Shown here in pieces: positions 19,076 through 27,727 of a stretch of 64,000 bases of DNA. The notes below the pieces were generated by a model. That model did no database searches. It was given only the letters and a program-made list of their open reading frames with translations, and had not been told where the DNA came from. The stretch is from Puteibacter caeruleilacunae (GTDB lineage: Bacteria > Bacteroidota > Bacteroidia > Bacteroidales > Prolixibacteraceae): the NCBI GenBank assembly GCA_005217565.1, contig SJCO01000014.1, positions 172,958-236,957 of the forward strand. The letters are read 5' to 3'. The number at the start of each line of letters is the position of its first letter. Position 1 is the first letter of the stretch. The position numbers and the translations under genes are program-made.

Positions 19076-21988
19076 ATGATAAAAAAAAGTTTGTTTTTTG
19101 TGTTGTTAGTACTGAGTAATATCGTACTTGAGGCACAAGAAGATCCGTTTGAAGCTAATAATGACTTAGTGAAACTATCTTCACCTAGAGCGCAAGCGTT
19201 TCACATTTATGGAGAGTATCCCGTAAGTCATAAAACTGGTATCCCTGATATTTCTATTTTACTGTATACAATAGAGACTAAAGATTTATCAATTCCTGTA
19301 GTATTGCGTTATCATTCTGGAGGTTATAAGCCAGGTGGAGTGTTGAGTAATGTTGGTTTAGGTTGGACTCTTGATTATGGAGGTCGTATATCAAGAACAA
19401 TTAATAATAAACCAGATGAATTTTTCGATATGGATATTAGAGATAATGAGAGTCTAAATCAAAGTGTGATGGCTGATGCTTTGTATTTAAGGGATTGTAG
19501 TGCTCATTGTTCAGGTAAAGATTGTCGGTATGATATATTTCAATATTCTGTAGATAATTATTCCGGGGAATTTATCGTTAATAAAACTGGAAATGAATGG
19601 AATGTAAATACACTAGAAAACAATCCATTAAAGTTTACCGTTAATACTGAGTCAATCTCCCATATTGACTCTAGATTAAAGGAAGAAATAAAAGGATTTA
19701 AAATTGTAACGGGAAAAGGTATAGGTTATTCTTATGGTTATGGAGATGTAGAAAGGATTGGTAATAGTTGTTTCCCAAACCATGCACCAACAAGTTGGTT
19801 GTTGAAGGAAATAACCTCGCCATACAACTCAAAAGTTAAGTATAAATATGCGTCTTTACCGACCAAGGAAATGTCAAGTAACCACAATGGTAATTACTAT
19901 ATTATACAAAATGACGATCCTCGGCATTTTAATGATCTTCGTCCTGAACGTACTTTATCTAGGGTGTTTGTGAAAAATCCGCCAGAGGGTGAGTCAACAT
20001 GGTATTGGATGAAGACAATCGATAGAATAGACTTTGATGGGGGATACTTAGATTTTGAATTGTCGGAAGATAATGTTTATATAAATGCTATCTCAATATA
20101 CTCTAATAAAGGAAAGCTTAAGAAAAGGATAGAGTTTGAACTAGAGAAAATTACTAATTCTAGTTGTAATTTATTACGAGCTATTAAAATGAAGGATGCT
20201 AGCTCAAACACTATACAAAAGTATAGTTTTGAATACAATAATTTTGCTGCGTCGACTTACACAGACAGTTGGGGATTCGGAAATTTCTCAGGTACAGGAT
20301 TTGCTCGGAAAGAAATAAAGGACGTCATTAATGGCCAAGGTATTTCAAGTGATATTCATGTTGGAAACGGTTCAAATCAATCTTCATTTAGTGGAACAAC
20401 AAATGGATTGTTAAAAAAAATAGTTTATCCCACCGGTGGTAGTACTGAATTTCGATTTGAACTAAATAAGTATAAAGGACATGAAGATCGAACTGTAAAA
20501 ACAGGAAATGGTCTTAGGATTGCAAGTATTACAAATTTTGATAATACAGGAAAACAAATAACCACCAATTATAGTTATTCAGAAGGACATATTTATCATG
20601 ATCCAGAAAGCCCATATAATTACATTCAAATATCATATGACCTGACGAAGGAGACACCTCATTCTTTGTGGGTTCGATATCGAAACAGGAGGGTTAATAA
20701 TGCATTTAATGGAGAATTGCTTGATACGAAAGTTTACTATGATACAATTAGTGTTGAGAATGAGAAAGGTAACCAAGGTATTACAAAGTACATCTATAGT
20801 TATGATAATCCTCATGTTTGGGCCATGTATACAACACAAGATGGTTTTGAATGGCCTATCTTGGAAAAATATCGAGGATGGAATAATGGTGTGTTGAGGG
20901 AAAAGCATTTTATATTGAAGGAAGATTTATTAGAGAAGTTAGTAAGGAAGGAGAAGTATATTTATAGTATTATCATTGGGGAGAGCTTTTCTAATTTGGG
21001 AGTCTTTAAATTAGCTAATTATGGAGGTACAACTATCGGTGATGAGGTAATTGCACGTAACCTATTGCTAAAGCAACAAAATCCAATGTTTGAGTCAATT
21101 GATGTTCCAATATATGGAACTTATAATTATAATATCCAGACTGGACGTTGTCAATTGGCTAGAAAGGTAGAAATTGATTCTGTAGGAAATCGAGAAGTTC
21201 GTAAGGAGACCAAGTTTAAGTATAATACGGAAGGTTTACTAATTGAAAGTTCTTTTTGCGATAGTAAAGATATACCTATGAAATCAATTCTGACTTATGC
21301 CGATACTTATCAGCCAACATCAGAGATGAATCGTTCTGTTTTAGATAGTTTGAATGCAAAAAATATGGTTGCTATACCTCTAAGGAAAGAAATTTTCAAG
21401 AGTGATGGTCAGGTAAGTGGATTTATTAATAACTATAGATTTATGGAAGGTAATTCTAACTATATGGTTTTGGGATCAATGTATAAATGGAATACTGATG
21501 ATAATTATGTCCCTTCGGTGCTTTTGGATAAATACGATATAAAGGGGAATCTATTGCAGAGTCATAAAAGAAATGATATTTCAGTTGCCTATTTATGGGG
21601 ATATGACAAACAGTATCCTGTAATTAAAGCTGAAGGGTGTTCTTCATCATTGCTAGAATCAGTTGTACAAGAAATAACTTCAAGATATGTGAATGGACCA
21701 TTTGACTATATTCTTAATCAAGTAGGGGAATTAAAGACTTTGGATGAGTTAACCAGATGGAAAGATTTTAACAAACTTTTGAGAGAACATGTAAGTATGA
21801 AGGATGTAGCATTAAGTACATATACTTATGATCCACTAACTGGTATGACATCGCAAACAGATCCTAATGGTAAAATTACCTATTATGAATATGACGACTT
21901 TGGAAGATTAAAACGAATAAAAGATGATAGCGGATCTATTCTTAAGCAATTAGATTATAATTATACAAATACAATGGTTTCAGACTAA
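19076..21988 (+). CDS. RHS N-half protein (YD-repeat secreted protein), operon A
   Basis: 970 residues, signal peptide ending near ...VLEAQ. It resembles the first part of Bacteroidota RHS proteins: motifs VSHKTGIPDISI, RYHSGG, VGLGWTLDYGG and PTGGSTEF are shared with the N-halves at 29374 and 38229. It ends in YD repeats (DPNGKITYYEYDDFGRLK) and lacks both the RHS core and a toxin tip, which are on the next gene. In classical RHS proteins both parts form one cocoon-like shell, so this protein probably assembles with the 22076 product after export; this is inference. A cysteine-rich segment (CSAHCSGKDC) lies near residue 140. Confidence 0.88.
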   Translation: MIKKSLFFVLLVLSNIVLEAQEDPFEANNDLVKLSSPRAQAFHIYGEYPVSHKTGIPDISILLYTIETKDLSIPVVLRYHSGGYKPGGVLSNVGLGWTLDYGGRISRTINNKPDEFFDMDIRDNESLNQSVMADALYLRDCSAHCSGKDCRYDIFQYSVDNYSGEFIVNKTGNEWNVNTLENNPLKFTVNTESISHIDSRLKEEIKGFKIVTGKGIGYSYGYGDVERIGNSCFPNHAPTSWLLKEITSPYNSKVKYKYASLPTKEMSSNHNGNYYIIQNDDPRHFNDLRPERTLSRVFVKNPPEGESTWYWMKTIDRIDFDGGYLDFELSEDNVYINAISIYSNKGKLKKRIEFELEKITNSSCNLLRAIKMKDASSNTIQKYSFEYNNFAASTYTDSWGFGNFSGTGFARKEIKDVINGQGISSDIHVGNGSNQSSFSGTTNGLLKKIVYPTGGSTEFRFELNKYKGHEDRTVKTGNGLRIASITNFDNTGKQITTNYSYSEGHIYHDPESPYNYIQISYDLTKETPHSLWVRYRNRRVNNAFNGELLDTKVYYDTISVENEKGNQGITKYIYSYDNPHVWAMYTTQDGFEWPILEKYRGWNNGVLREKHFILKEDLLEKLVRKEKYIYSIIIGESFSNLGVFKLANYGGTTIGDEVIARNLLLKQQNPMFESIDVPIYGTYNYNIQTGRCQLARKVEIDSVGNREVRKETKFKYNTEGLLIESSFCDSKDIPMKSILTYADTYQPTSEMNRSVLDSLNAKNMVAIPLRKEIFKSDGQVSGFINNYRFMEGNSNYMVLGSMYKWNTDDNYVPSVLLDKYDIKGNLLQSHKRNDISVAYLWGYDKQYPVIKAEGCSSSLLESVVQEITSRYVNGPFDYILNQVGELKTLDELTRWKDFNKLLREHVSMKDVALSTYTYDPLTGMTSQTDPNGKITYYEYDDFGRLKRIKDDSGSILKQLDYNYTNTMVSD

Positions 21989-22007
21989 AATATTAAAAAC
22001 ATATATC

Positions 22008-22079
22008 ATGCCGGTATTTTGTTTCAAGGTGTTTGAACAGAGGAATATAGAAGATGATATTTATATAATAAAACAATGA
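22008..22079 (+). CDS. Tiny ORF (23 aa) coupled to RHS C-half start
   Basis: ATG 22008 opens a 23-residue frame (MPVFCFKVFEQ...) whose stop TGA overlaps the ATG of the RHS C-half (ATGA, 22076-22079). The RHS gene in operon B is preceded by an unrelated tiny ORF with exactly the same ATGA overlap (41837-41962). The peptide has no recognisable domain. It may serve only to couple translation. Confidence 0.45.
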   Translation: MPVFCFKVFEQRNIEDDIYIIKQ

Positions 22080-25000
22080 ACGAACAACATAAATACATTC
22101 AAACGAGAATGTTAAGAAAAGCGATATATGGTCGCATGCAATTGTACGATTTCTCTATAAAGTTTAGATTACTTCTTGTTTTTATGATGCTAGGAATCGT
22201 TACGATGACGAAGGCTCAAAAAGGTACACCAGATCCAGCTAAGAATTACATCCAGTCTATTGAAGTATTAAATAAAACAGGAAACAAAACTGTTGAGACA
22301 ATTAATTATTTTGATGGCTTAGGGAGGTCTTCACAGGTTGTTAAAGTGCAGGGAAGTCCAGGAGGTAAAGATGTGGTTGTTCCAGTTGATTATGATGATT
22401 ACGGTCGTCAGAAGAAGACTTATTTACCATATGTATCGGGCACTTCCAATGGAGTTTTTCAAGAGAACGCTATAGCGAGTCAGTTAACATTTTATGCTAA
22501 TCCGGATCCAACGATTGCTCAAACCACTGTTCCATACAGTGAAGTTGAGTTTGAGCCTTCCCCGTTAAACCGGGTAATGAAACAGGGGGCCCCAGGAGAG
22601 ACCTGGAAGATTGATGGATCCCATACACAACATTTTGAGTATAGTTCAAATGCTTCAGAAGAGGTTTTGTGTTTTGAAGTTAGTGGTGATAACTTGGTAA
22701 ATAGCGGGGGCATTCTTGGAAGTGATGGTTTATCATATTTTGAAAAGAATAGATTGTTCAAGAATATCGTAAAGGATGAGAATTGGGTGTCAGGGTTGTT
22801 GCACACAACCGAAGAGTTCAAGGATAAGCAAGGTAAAGTTGTATTGAAGCGTAGTTATGTGGAGGAAAATGGTCAGGTTGTTCCAGCTGAGACTTACTAT
22901 GTTTATGATGATTTTAACTTATTACGCTTTGTTATCCCACCTGGAGCTGTTTCAAGCATTAGTAGTGATATTTTAGTTAATCAATCGAACGAGGTGCAAA
23001 TTTACAATAAAGACACTGAGTTGACGGAGGTTCCTGCAGGAAAGAATATGTTGGTAGCAGCTTCAGGTTCTACAATTACCTTAAAGTCTGGTTTTACTTT
23101 CACTGCAAATTCTTCTAGTACCCTGACAATTACTCCGGCAAATTATGGAGGATCGTTGATCTATGCTTATAAATATGATCATAAGAAACGGATGATTGAA
23201 AAGCACTTGCCAGGAGCAGAGCCAGTGTATATGGTTTATGATGCGCGTGATCGATTGATATTATCGCAGGATGGAAATCAGAGAAAATCAGATGAGTGGA
23301 CATACTTTGAGTACGATAGCTTTAGTCGACAGATTGAAACAGGTTATATCGTTCATAAAAATAAAAGTCGAGAGAAGTTGCAAGATGAGTTGAAAGATTC
23401 TACCAATTATTCTCCTGAGGGCACAATGCTTGTAAAGACCTTCTATGATAATTATAATTGGAGTGGATCGGGTTATTCACCTAAACCTTTCGAAGAGGAT
23501 AGTGAAAAGACTGTTTCAGCTTACCATGATGCAAGTGATCCTAATGCGAAATATTTTGGAAATGTCAAAGGACAAGTAACAGGAACAGTTCGTTCTGTAT
23601 TAGGACGTAATAAAACATTAGTGAGTACCATTTATTACGACAAGCAATATCGTCCAATTCAAACTGTTTCAGAGATATTGGTTGATGATAAAATAGGTAA
23701 AGAGGTTGCAAGTACAAAATATTGGGGCTATACCTCACAACCAGAGAAGACAGTAACCTGGCAAAATATTAACACAGTTGGAGAGAAGTATGTCTGTGAA
23801 GTGATGGAGTACGATGATCAAGGTCGTTTGTTGAAAGTTAAGCATGGCATCGGAACAACCACACCAACCACAGTCTTGGCTGAAATGAATTACAATGAAC
23901 TTGGTGAGTTGATTGAGAAGAACCTTCATGGTGGAATAGAGTCAATTGATTATCGTTATAATATTCGAGGTTGGCTGACAAGCATCAATAATGCAGAGTT
24001 GGATAAAGATGGAGGTGTAACTGATGATGATGATGCTAACCATTTTGGGATGGAACTATCCTACGATCAGGCGATACAGGGAGCGAATATTACAGGGGAG
24101 CAACAGTACAATGGTAATATTGGAAGTGTTGTTTGGAAGTCCGGTGATACGGATGAGCAAAAAAAAGGCTATGGTTATGCGTACGATGGTTTAAATAGAT
24201 TAAAAGCTGCCGACTTTGAAGTTAATACAAGTACTAATGTGTGGTCTTCAGGAAACAATTTTGATGTAACAGGAGGAGCTCCTAAAGGAATTGATTACGA
24301 TATCAGGGGTAACATAAAGAATTTGAAACGTTATGGAAATTCAAGTTCATATGAGAATGATCTTGTGTATAGCTATAGTGGTAATCAGTTAGCTTCAATT
24401 CAGGATAATGCCAAAGGAATCAATGGTAGTTACTCATACGATGCCAATGGCAACATGACCAAAGATGGATATCGTGGCTTTGATGTTGCTTATAATCGAT
24501 TGAACTTGCCAAAGAAAGTGTCAAAAGGAGATGATGTGGTTGATTATTTCTATACCGCTGATGGCACCAAGGTAATGAAGCAAACAACAAAAGCAGGCAG
24601 TACAACTATGATTAGTTATGCTGGTAGTTTTGTATACAATGGAAACCAGTTGGATTATATTCTTACCAGCGAAGGAATGTATAAAGGTAATAAGTATCAA
24701 TATAATCTTAAAGACCACCTGGGTAATGTGCGTGTTGTTATAAATGAAGGAGGAGCCGTAGTTTCGAAAAGTGATTACTATCCATTTGGTAAATTACATG
24801 ACCGCCAAAGCGTAGATTTCGTAAAAAACAAATACCTTTATAACGGCAAGGAAATTCAAGATGAACAACTTGGCGGCGTTCTTTTAGATTGGTACGATTA
24901 CGGAGCAAGGATGTATGATGCGGAGATAGGGAGGTGGCACTGTGTGGATCCGTTGGCAGACAAATACTACAGTAATTCTCCATTCTCATATACCTTAAAC

Positions 25001-25693
25001 AATCCTATTATTTTTGTAGATCCTGATGGACGGAAAGTTAAAATCTTTTATTTTCAATCAGGAGTCAAAGCTGGTATCGGCCTGAATGTAGGATATTCCA
25101 TTCAAGCAGGATTGGCGAGAGATGATAAAGGAATAACAAGATTTGAAATCAACTCAAATCAATATCTTAATAATAATATCGAAGAAGGGACTGGAACACC
25201 AGAAGTTTATTTAGGTGGAGATTTAGATTTGTTCACACTTGGGTATGCTACTGATTTTCAGTCCTCAACATTCAAGGGGCACTTAAATAAAATGAGTTTA
25301 TTCAGTCTAAATGCGTCTCTTGTGGATGTTAGCTTCACGGGAAACGCTATAGGTTTAGAAATGGGATTATCCATTGGAGCAGGTTTAGGAAACAGTGGAA
25401 ATGCGGATCAGGTTACTTCTATTTCATACTCACTAGAGGAAGCTGCTCATTTTGCCAGAAATTATGGTACTGGTCAAATATCTGTTAAAGAATCAGGTGC
25501 AAAAAGGGGGAAAAACGGTAAAATTAAAGAGCATGTTGGTCATCTTATTTTTACAAAAAGTAATGGAACTGTGATAGATACAGGAATTCAAGTAACTAGT
25601 TATAGCGATCCTGAAAGTATTAATCGTTTTTGGGAAACCTATTTATATAGATATGCAAATGAAGAAGATCGAGAAGATGAAGAAGAAAATTAG
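22076..25693 (+). CDS. RHS C-half protein with DUF6443, RHS core and unique C-terminal tip, operon A
   Basis: 1205 residues. A long signal peptide (about 1-48, ending TKAQ) precedes a DUF6443-like domain (about 55-190: INYFDGLGRSSQVV). YD repeats follow, then the RHS core (YNGKEIQDEQLGGVLLDWYD, GARMYDAEIGRWHCVDP) and the DPDG boundary near residue 985. The last 220 residues differ completely from the operon B copy, as expected for a polymorphic toxin or effector tip. This tip is rich in glycine and beta strands (GLNVGYSIQAGLA, GLEMGLSIGAGLG) with a terminal HLIFTKSNGTVIDTG segment; I recognise no toxin fold. The start is conserved with 41959 (MNEQ[HY]KYIQ). The gene downstream overlaps it and is the candidate immunity gene. 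Confidence 0.9.
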   Translation: MNEQHKYIQTRMLRKAIYGRMQLYDFSIKFRLLLVFMMLGIVTMTKAQKGTPDPAKNYIQSIEVLNKTGNKTVETINYFDGLGRSSQVVKVQGSPGGKDVVVPVDYDDYGRQKKTYLPYVSGTSNGVFQENAIASQLTFYANPDPTIAQTTVPYSEVEFEPSPLNRVMKQGAPGETWKIDGSHTQHFEYSSNASEEVLCFEVSGDNLVNSGGILGSDGLSYFEKNRLFKNIVKDENWVSGLLHTTEEFKDKQGKVVLKRSYVEENGQVVPAETYYVYDDFNLLRFVIPPGAVSSISSDILVNQSNEVQIYNKDTELTEVPAGKNMLVAASGSTITLKSGFTFTANSSSTLTITPANYGGSLIYAYKYDHKKRMIEKHLPGAEPVYMVYDARDRLILSQDGNQRKSDEWTYFEYDSFSRQIETGYIVHKNKSREKLQDELKDSTNYSPEGTMLVKTFYDNYNWSGSGYSPKPFEEDSEKTVSAYHDASDPNAKYFGNVKGQVTGTVRSVLGRNKTLVSTIYYDKQYRPIQTVSEILVDDKIGKEVASTKYWGYTSQPEKTVTWQNINTVGEKYVCEVMEYDDQGRLLKVKHGIGTTTPTTVLAEMNYNELGELIEKNLHGGIESIDYRYNIRGWLTSINNAELDKDGGVTDDDDANHFGMELSYDQAIQGANITGEQQYNGNIGSVVWKSGDTDEQKKGYGYAYDGLNRLKAADFEVNTSTNVWSSGNNFDVTGGAPKGIDYDIRGNIKNLKRYGNSSSYENDLVYSYSGNQLASIQDNAKGINGSYSYDANGNMTKDGYRGFDVAYNRLNLPKKVSKGDDVVDYFYTADGTKVMKQTTKAGSTTMISYAGSFVYNGNQLDYILTSEGMYKGNKYQYNLKDHLGNVRVVINEGGAVVSKSDYYPFGKLHDRQSVDFVKNKYLYNGKEIQDEQLGGVLLDWYDYGARMYDAEIGRWHCVDPLADKYYSNSPFSYTLNNPIIFVDPDGRKVKIFYFQSGVKAGIGLNVGYSIQAGLARDDKGITRFEINSNQYLNNNIEEGTGTPEVYLGGDLDLFTLGYATDFQSSTFKGHLNKMSLFSLNASLVDVSFTGNAIGLEMGLSIGAGLGNSGNADQVTSISYSLEEAAHFARNYGTGQISVKESGAKRGKNGKIKEHVGHLIFTKSNGTVIDTGIQVTSYSDPESINRFWETYLYRYANEEDREDEEEN

Positions 25694-26099
25694 TATTTTT
25701 GTTTTTATTATTACTATCCTCATAGGCTGTTCTTTAAAAGAAAATCAATATTGTTATTACAAAGATAAAAGAGGATACATTGATAAAGATGTTTATTGTG
25801 GAAAAAATATAGATCAAGCAAAGCAAGCAAGACATAACTATATTCATATCCGTCCGAATAGCATCAGAAAATTTGATCGTATTTGCATTAAACAAGGCTT
25901 AAGATCAATAAAAGGAAAATGGCCTGTAGAAGTTATAAGACATTATCCTGAAGATAGTGTCTCCAAAGTACGGTTTAGATTTAAAAAAAGTTCACTAGCA
26001 GATAGAATAGATGCTAGGGTTTCAACTGTGTATTTGCCGACTTTTTTATTACACGATTCTCTTCCCAAAATTGATACTGTTCGATATATTGATTATTAG
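25677..26099 (+). CDS. Small lipoprotein, immunity candidate for the 22076 tip
   Basis: 140 residues starting at ATG 25677, chosen because it opens a lipoprotein signal peptide (MKKKISIFVF... ILIGC) behind a purine-rich stretch; ATG 25653 and 25659 are alternatives. It overlaps the RHS gene end by 17 bp. The mature part is basic and has no domain I recognise (YIHIRPNSIRKFDR). Position, overlap with the toxin-tip gene and periplasm-facing lipid anchor fit an immunity protein, but I have no direct evidence. A terminator follows, ending operon A. Confidence 0.7.
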   Translation: MKKKISIFVFIITILIGCSLKENQYCYYKDKRGYIDKDVYCGKNIDQAKQARHNYIHIRPNSIRKFDRICIKQGLRSIKGKWPVEVIRHYPEDSVSKVRFRFKKSSLADRIDARVSTVYLPTFLLHDSLPKIDTVRYIDY

Positions 26100-26145
26100 A
26101 ACTAGTATAGGAAGTCAAAAATAGAATTTCATTAAAGTTTACATA

Positions 26146-26182
26146 AGCCTACTTGCAGCAATGTGAGTGGGCTTAATTTTTA
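26146..26182 (+). terminator. Rho-independent terminator of operon A
   Basis: Nine-bp stem AAGCCTACT (26146-26154) with AGTGGGCTT (26167-26175), one T-G wobble, followed by AATTTTTAT. It lies 46 bp behind the immunity candidate. Confidence 0.75.
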
Positions 26183-26640
26183 TCAATGAATTAACTGGAA
26201 GATGATACAGTAGAGGAGATTAAGTTATTTGGATGGAATAAAGCACCTCTTGAGCTTCAAATTTTTCTGATGTATTTATTGAATTCTTCCGTAAGGTAAA
26301 TGTGTCGATAAGCAAAATCTTAGTTAGTTGAATCTAGTTTTAGTATTGCCTTGCCCAAAAACTATACTAATGTGATTGAGTTTAGTATTATACTGTACTC
26401 AATCCATTTTAATTAATCAAAAAATTGCAGCATGACTTAACTTTTTGTCCCAGTTTTGTTGAAAGTCCATAACTGACCGATCAATGAAATATTATGCATA
26501 TAGTCAGATAGTGAAATAGCATTGGAAGTTAACCTTGAAAACAAAGAAATTAAAGTAAAAGATATTTCTTATCCGAACGACTAAGGATGGGAATTATGAG
26601 CGATATTTAATGAACGAATCAAGCAATGTGTGAAATAGAA
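26183..26640. other. Intergenic stretch between operon A and the pseudopilin locus
   Basis: About 460 bp without a supported gene. A weak inverted repeat ATACTA/TAGTAT lies near 26367-26391. The stretch has several short frames without ribosome-binding sites; it may contain degraded sequence. Confidence 0.35.
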
Positions 26641-26669
26641 AATCCCGGCAGAAATGTCGGGATTTTTTT
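26641..26669. terminator. Strong terminator hairpin before the pseudopilin gene
   Basis: Ten-bp stem (26641-26650 with 26655-26664, one G-T wobble), GAAA tetraloop, then a T-run; an A-run on the other side makes it usable in both directions. It insulates the pseudopilin locus from upstream transcription. Confidence 0.8.
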
Positions 26670-26729
26670 CAATCTAAATAGTTTTAGATCCCCTCCCCAA
26701 ACTAATTTCCCAAAAATCTTTCAAGGTAT

Positions 26730-26765
26730 TTTTACAAATAGTATCATTTATGTACTTTTGGGAAG
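26730..26765 (+). promoter_or_regulatory. Predicted promoter of the pseudopilin operon
   Basis: TACTTTTG (26753-26760) matches the Bacteroidota -7 consensus TAnnTTTG exactly and lies about 50 bp before the ATG at 26811. A clear -33 TTTG is not seen at ideal spacing. Confidence 0.45.
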
Positions 26766-26810
26766 TGCTGCGGCATGCTAGTAAGGAATGTATTGAAAAT
26801 TTATTGACTT

Positions 26811-27209
26811 ATGAAAAAACAACTCAAGGCTTTTACGTTGGCCGAACTATTAGTGGTACTCGTAATTATTGGAATCTTAGTACTGATTGCCCTTCCCAAT
26901 TTAATGCCCTTAATTTCAAAGGCTAAAAGTACGGAAGCCCAGATGCAGCTGGGACATCTGTACAATATGGAGAAGAGTTATTTCTATATGTATTCCAAAT
27001 ATTCTCCTGATCTTGAAGAGATCGGTTTTGAACAGGAAAAACTGGTTACGGAAGACGGGAATGCAAACTACCGAATAGAGATTGTAGAATCTTCAGCTAC
27101 TACCTTTAAAGCAAGAGCTGTTGCTGTAGTTGACTTTGATGGCGACGGTGTATTTAACATCTGGGAAATTAATCAAGAAAAAAAGCTGGTAGAGGTTAAA
27201 AAAGACTAA
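26811..27209 (+). CDS. gspG: Type II secretion/type IV pilus pseudopilin
   Basis: 132 residues. A class III prepilin signal is clear: MKKQLKA|FTLAELLVVLVIIG, with Glu at mature position 5 and a long hydrophobic helix. The C-terminal part is short and ends with an acidic calcium-like loop (DFDGDGVFN), as in GspG-type major pseudopilins. The next two genes encode a prepilin peptidase and a GspE ATPase, overlapping in a compact operon. Secretin, GspF platform and minor pseudopilins are not in the window. The gspG symbol is by resemblance; a pilin of another type IV system is possible. Confidence 0.82.
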   Translation: MKKQLKAFTLAELLVVLVIIGILVLIALPNLMPLISKAKSTEAQMQLGHLYNMEKSYFYMYSKYSPDLEEIGFEQEKLVTEDGNANYRIEIVESSATTFKARAVAVVDFDGDGVFNIWEINQEKKLVEVKKD

Positions 27210-27727
27210 TGGTGTTTTGGCTGATCTTTATTGTGATGAGCTGTTGCGCTATTGCAGTTCAGGATTTTAAGAATCGGGCAGTTTATTGGTGGCTGTTCCC
27301 ATTATTGCTACTTGGCATGTTGGGGTATGCCTATCAGGTGTCTGGTAAAGTGATTTCCTGGGATAACCTTATGGTGAACCTGATTGTAGCAATTACCGTG
27401 ACTGCATTGTGCTCGTTGTACTATCTGGTAAGATATGGATTAAATGGATTCGAACGGTTGTATGAATCTATCGGAATGGGGGATATGGTAATGCTGCCAG
27501 TTCTATTGGTTAGCTTTTCTCCGCTGAATTTCATTGTATTCATGGTTGGTTCTTTATTTATCGCCTTACTGGGTTTTGCTCTGGTAAGTACATCAAGACG
27601 CAATGAATTAACAATTCCTCTTGCTGGATATTGGGCAATATTGCTACTAGTAGTTTTAATGGGAGCCCATTTGGGAACAATCGATATTAATAATGATAAT
27701 TGGATAATGTTATGGCTAATGAATTAA
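27209..27727 (+). CDS. Prepilin peptidase, A24 family, short form
   Basis: 172-residue polytopic membrane protein. The two catalytic aspartates of A24 peptidases are visible: D19 in QDFKNR and D92 in the GxGD motif (GMGDMV). It lacks the N-terminal cysteine/methylase domain of classical GspO/PilD, so it should cleave but perhaps not methylate pilins. Its ATG overlaps the pseudopilin stop (TAATG), indicating translational coupling. Confidence 0.85.
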   Translation: MVFWLIFIVMSCCAIAVQDFKNRAVYWWLFPLLLLGMLGYAYQVSGKVISWDNLMVNLIVAITVTALCSLYYLVRYGLNGFERLYESIGMGDMVMLPVLLVSFSPLNFIVFMVGSLFIALLGFALVSTSRRNELTIPLAGYWAILLLVVLMGAHLGTIDINNDNWIMLWLMN

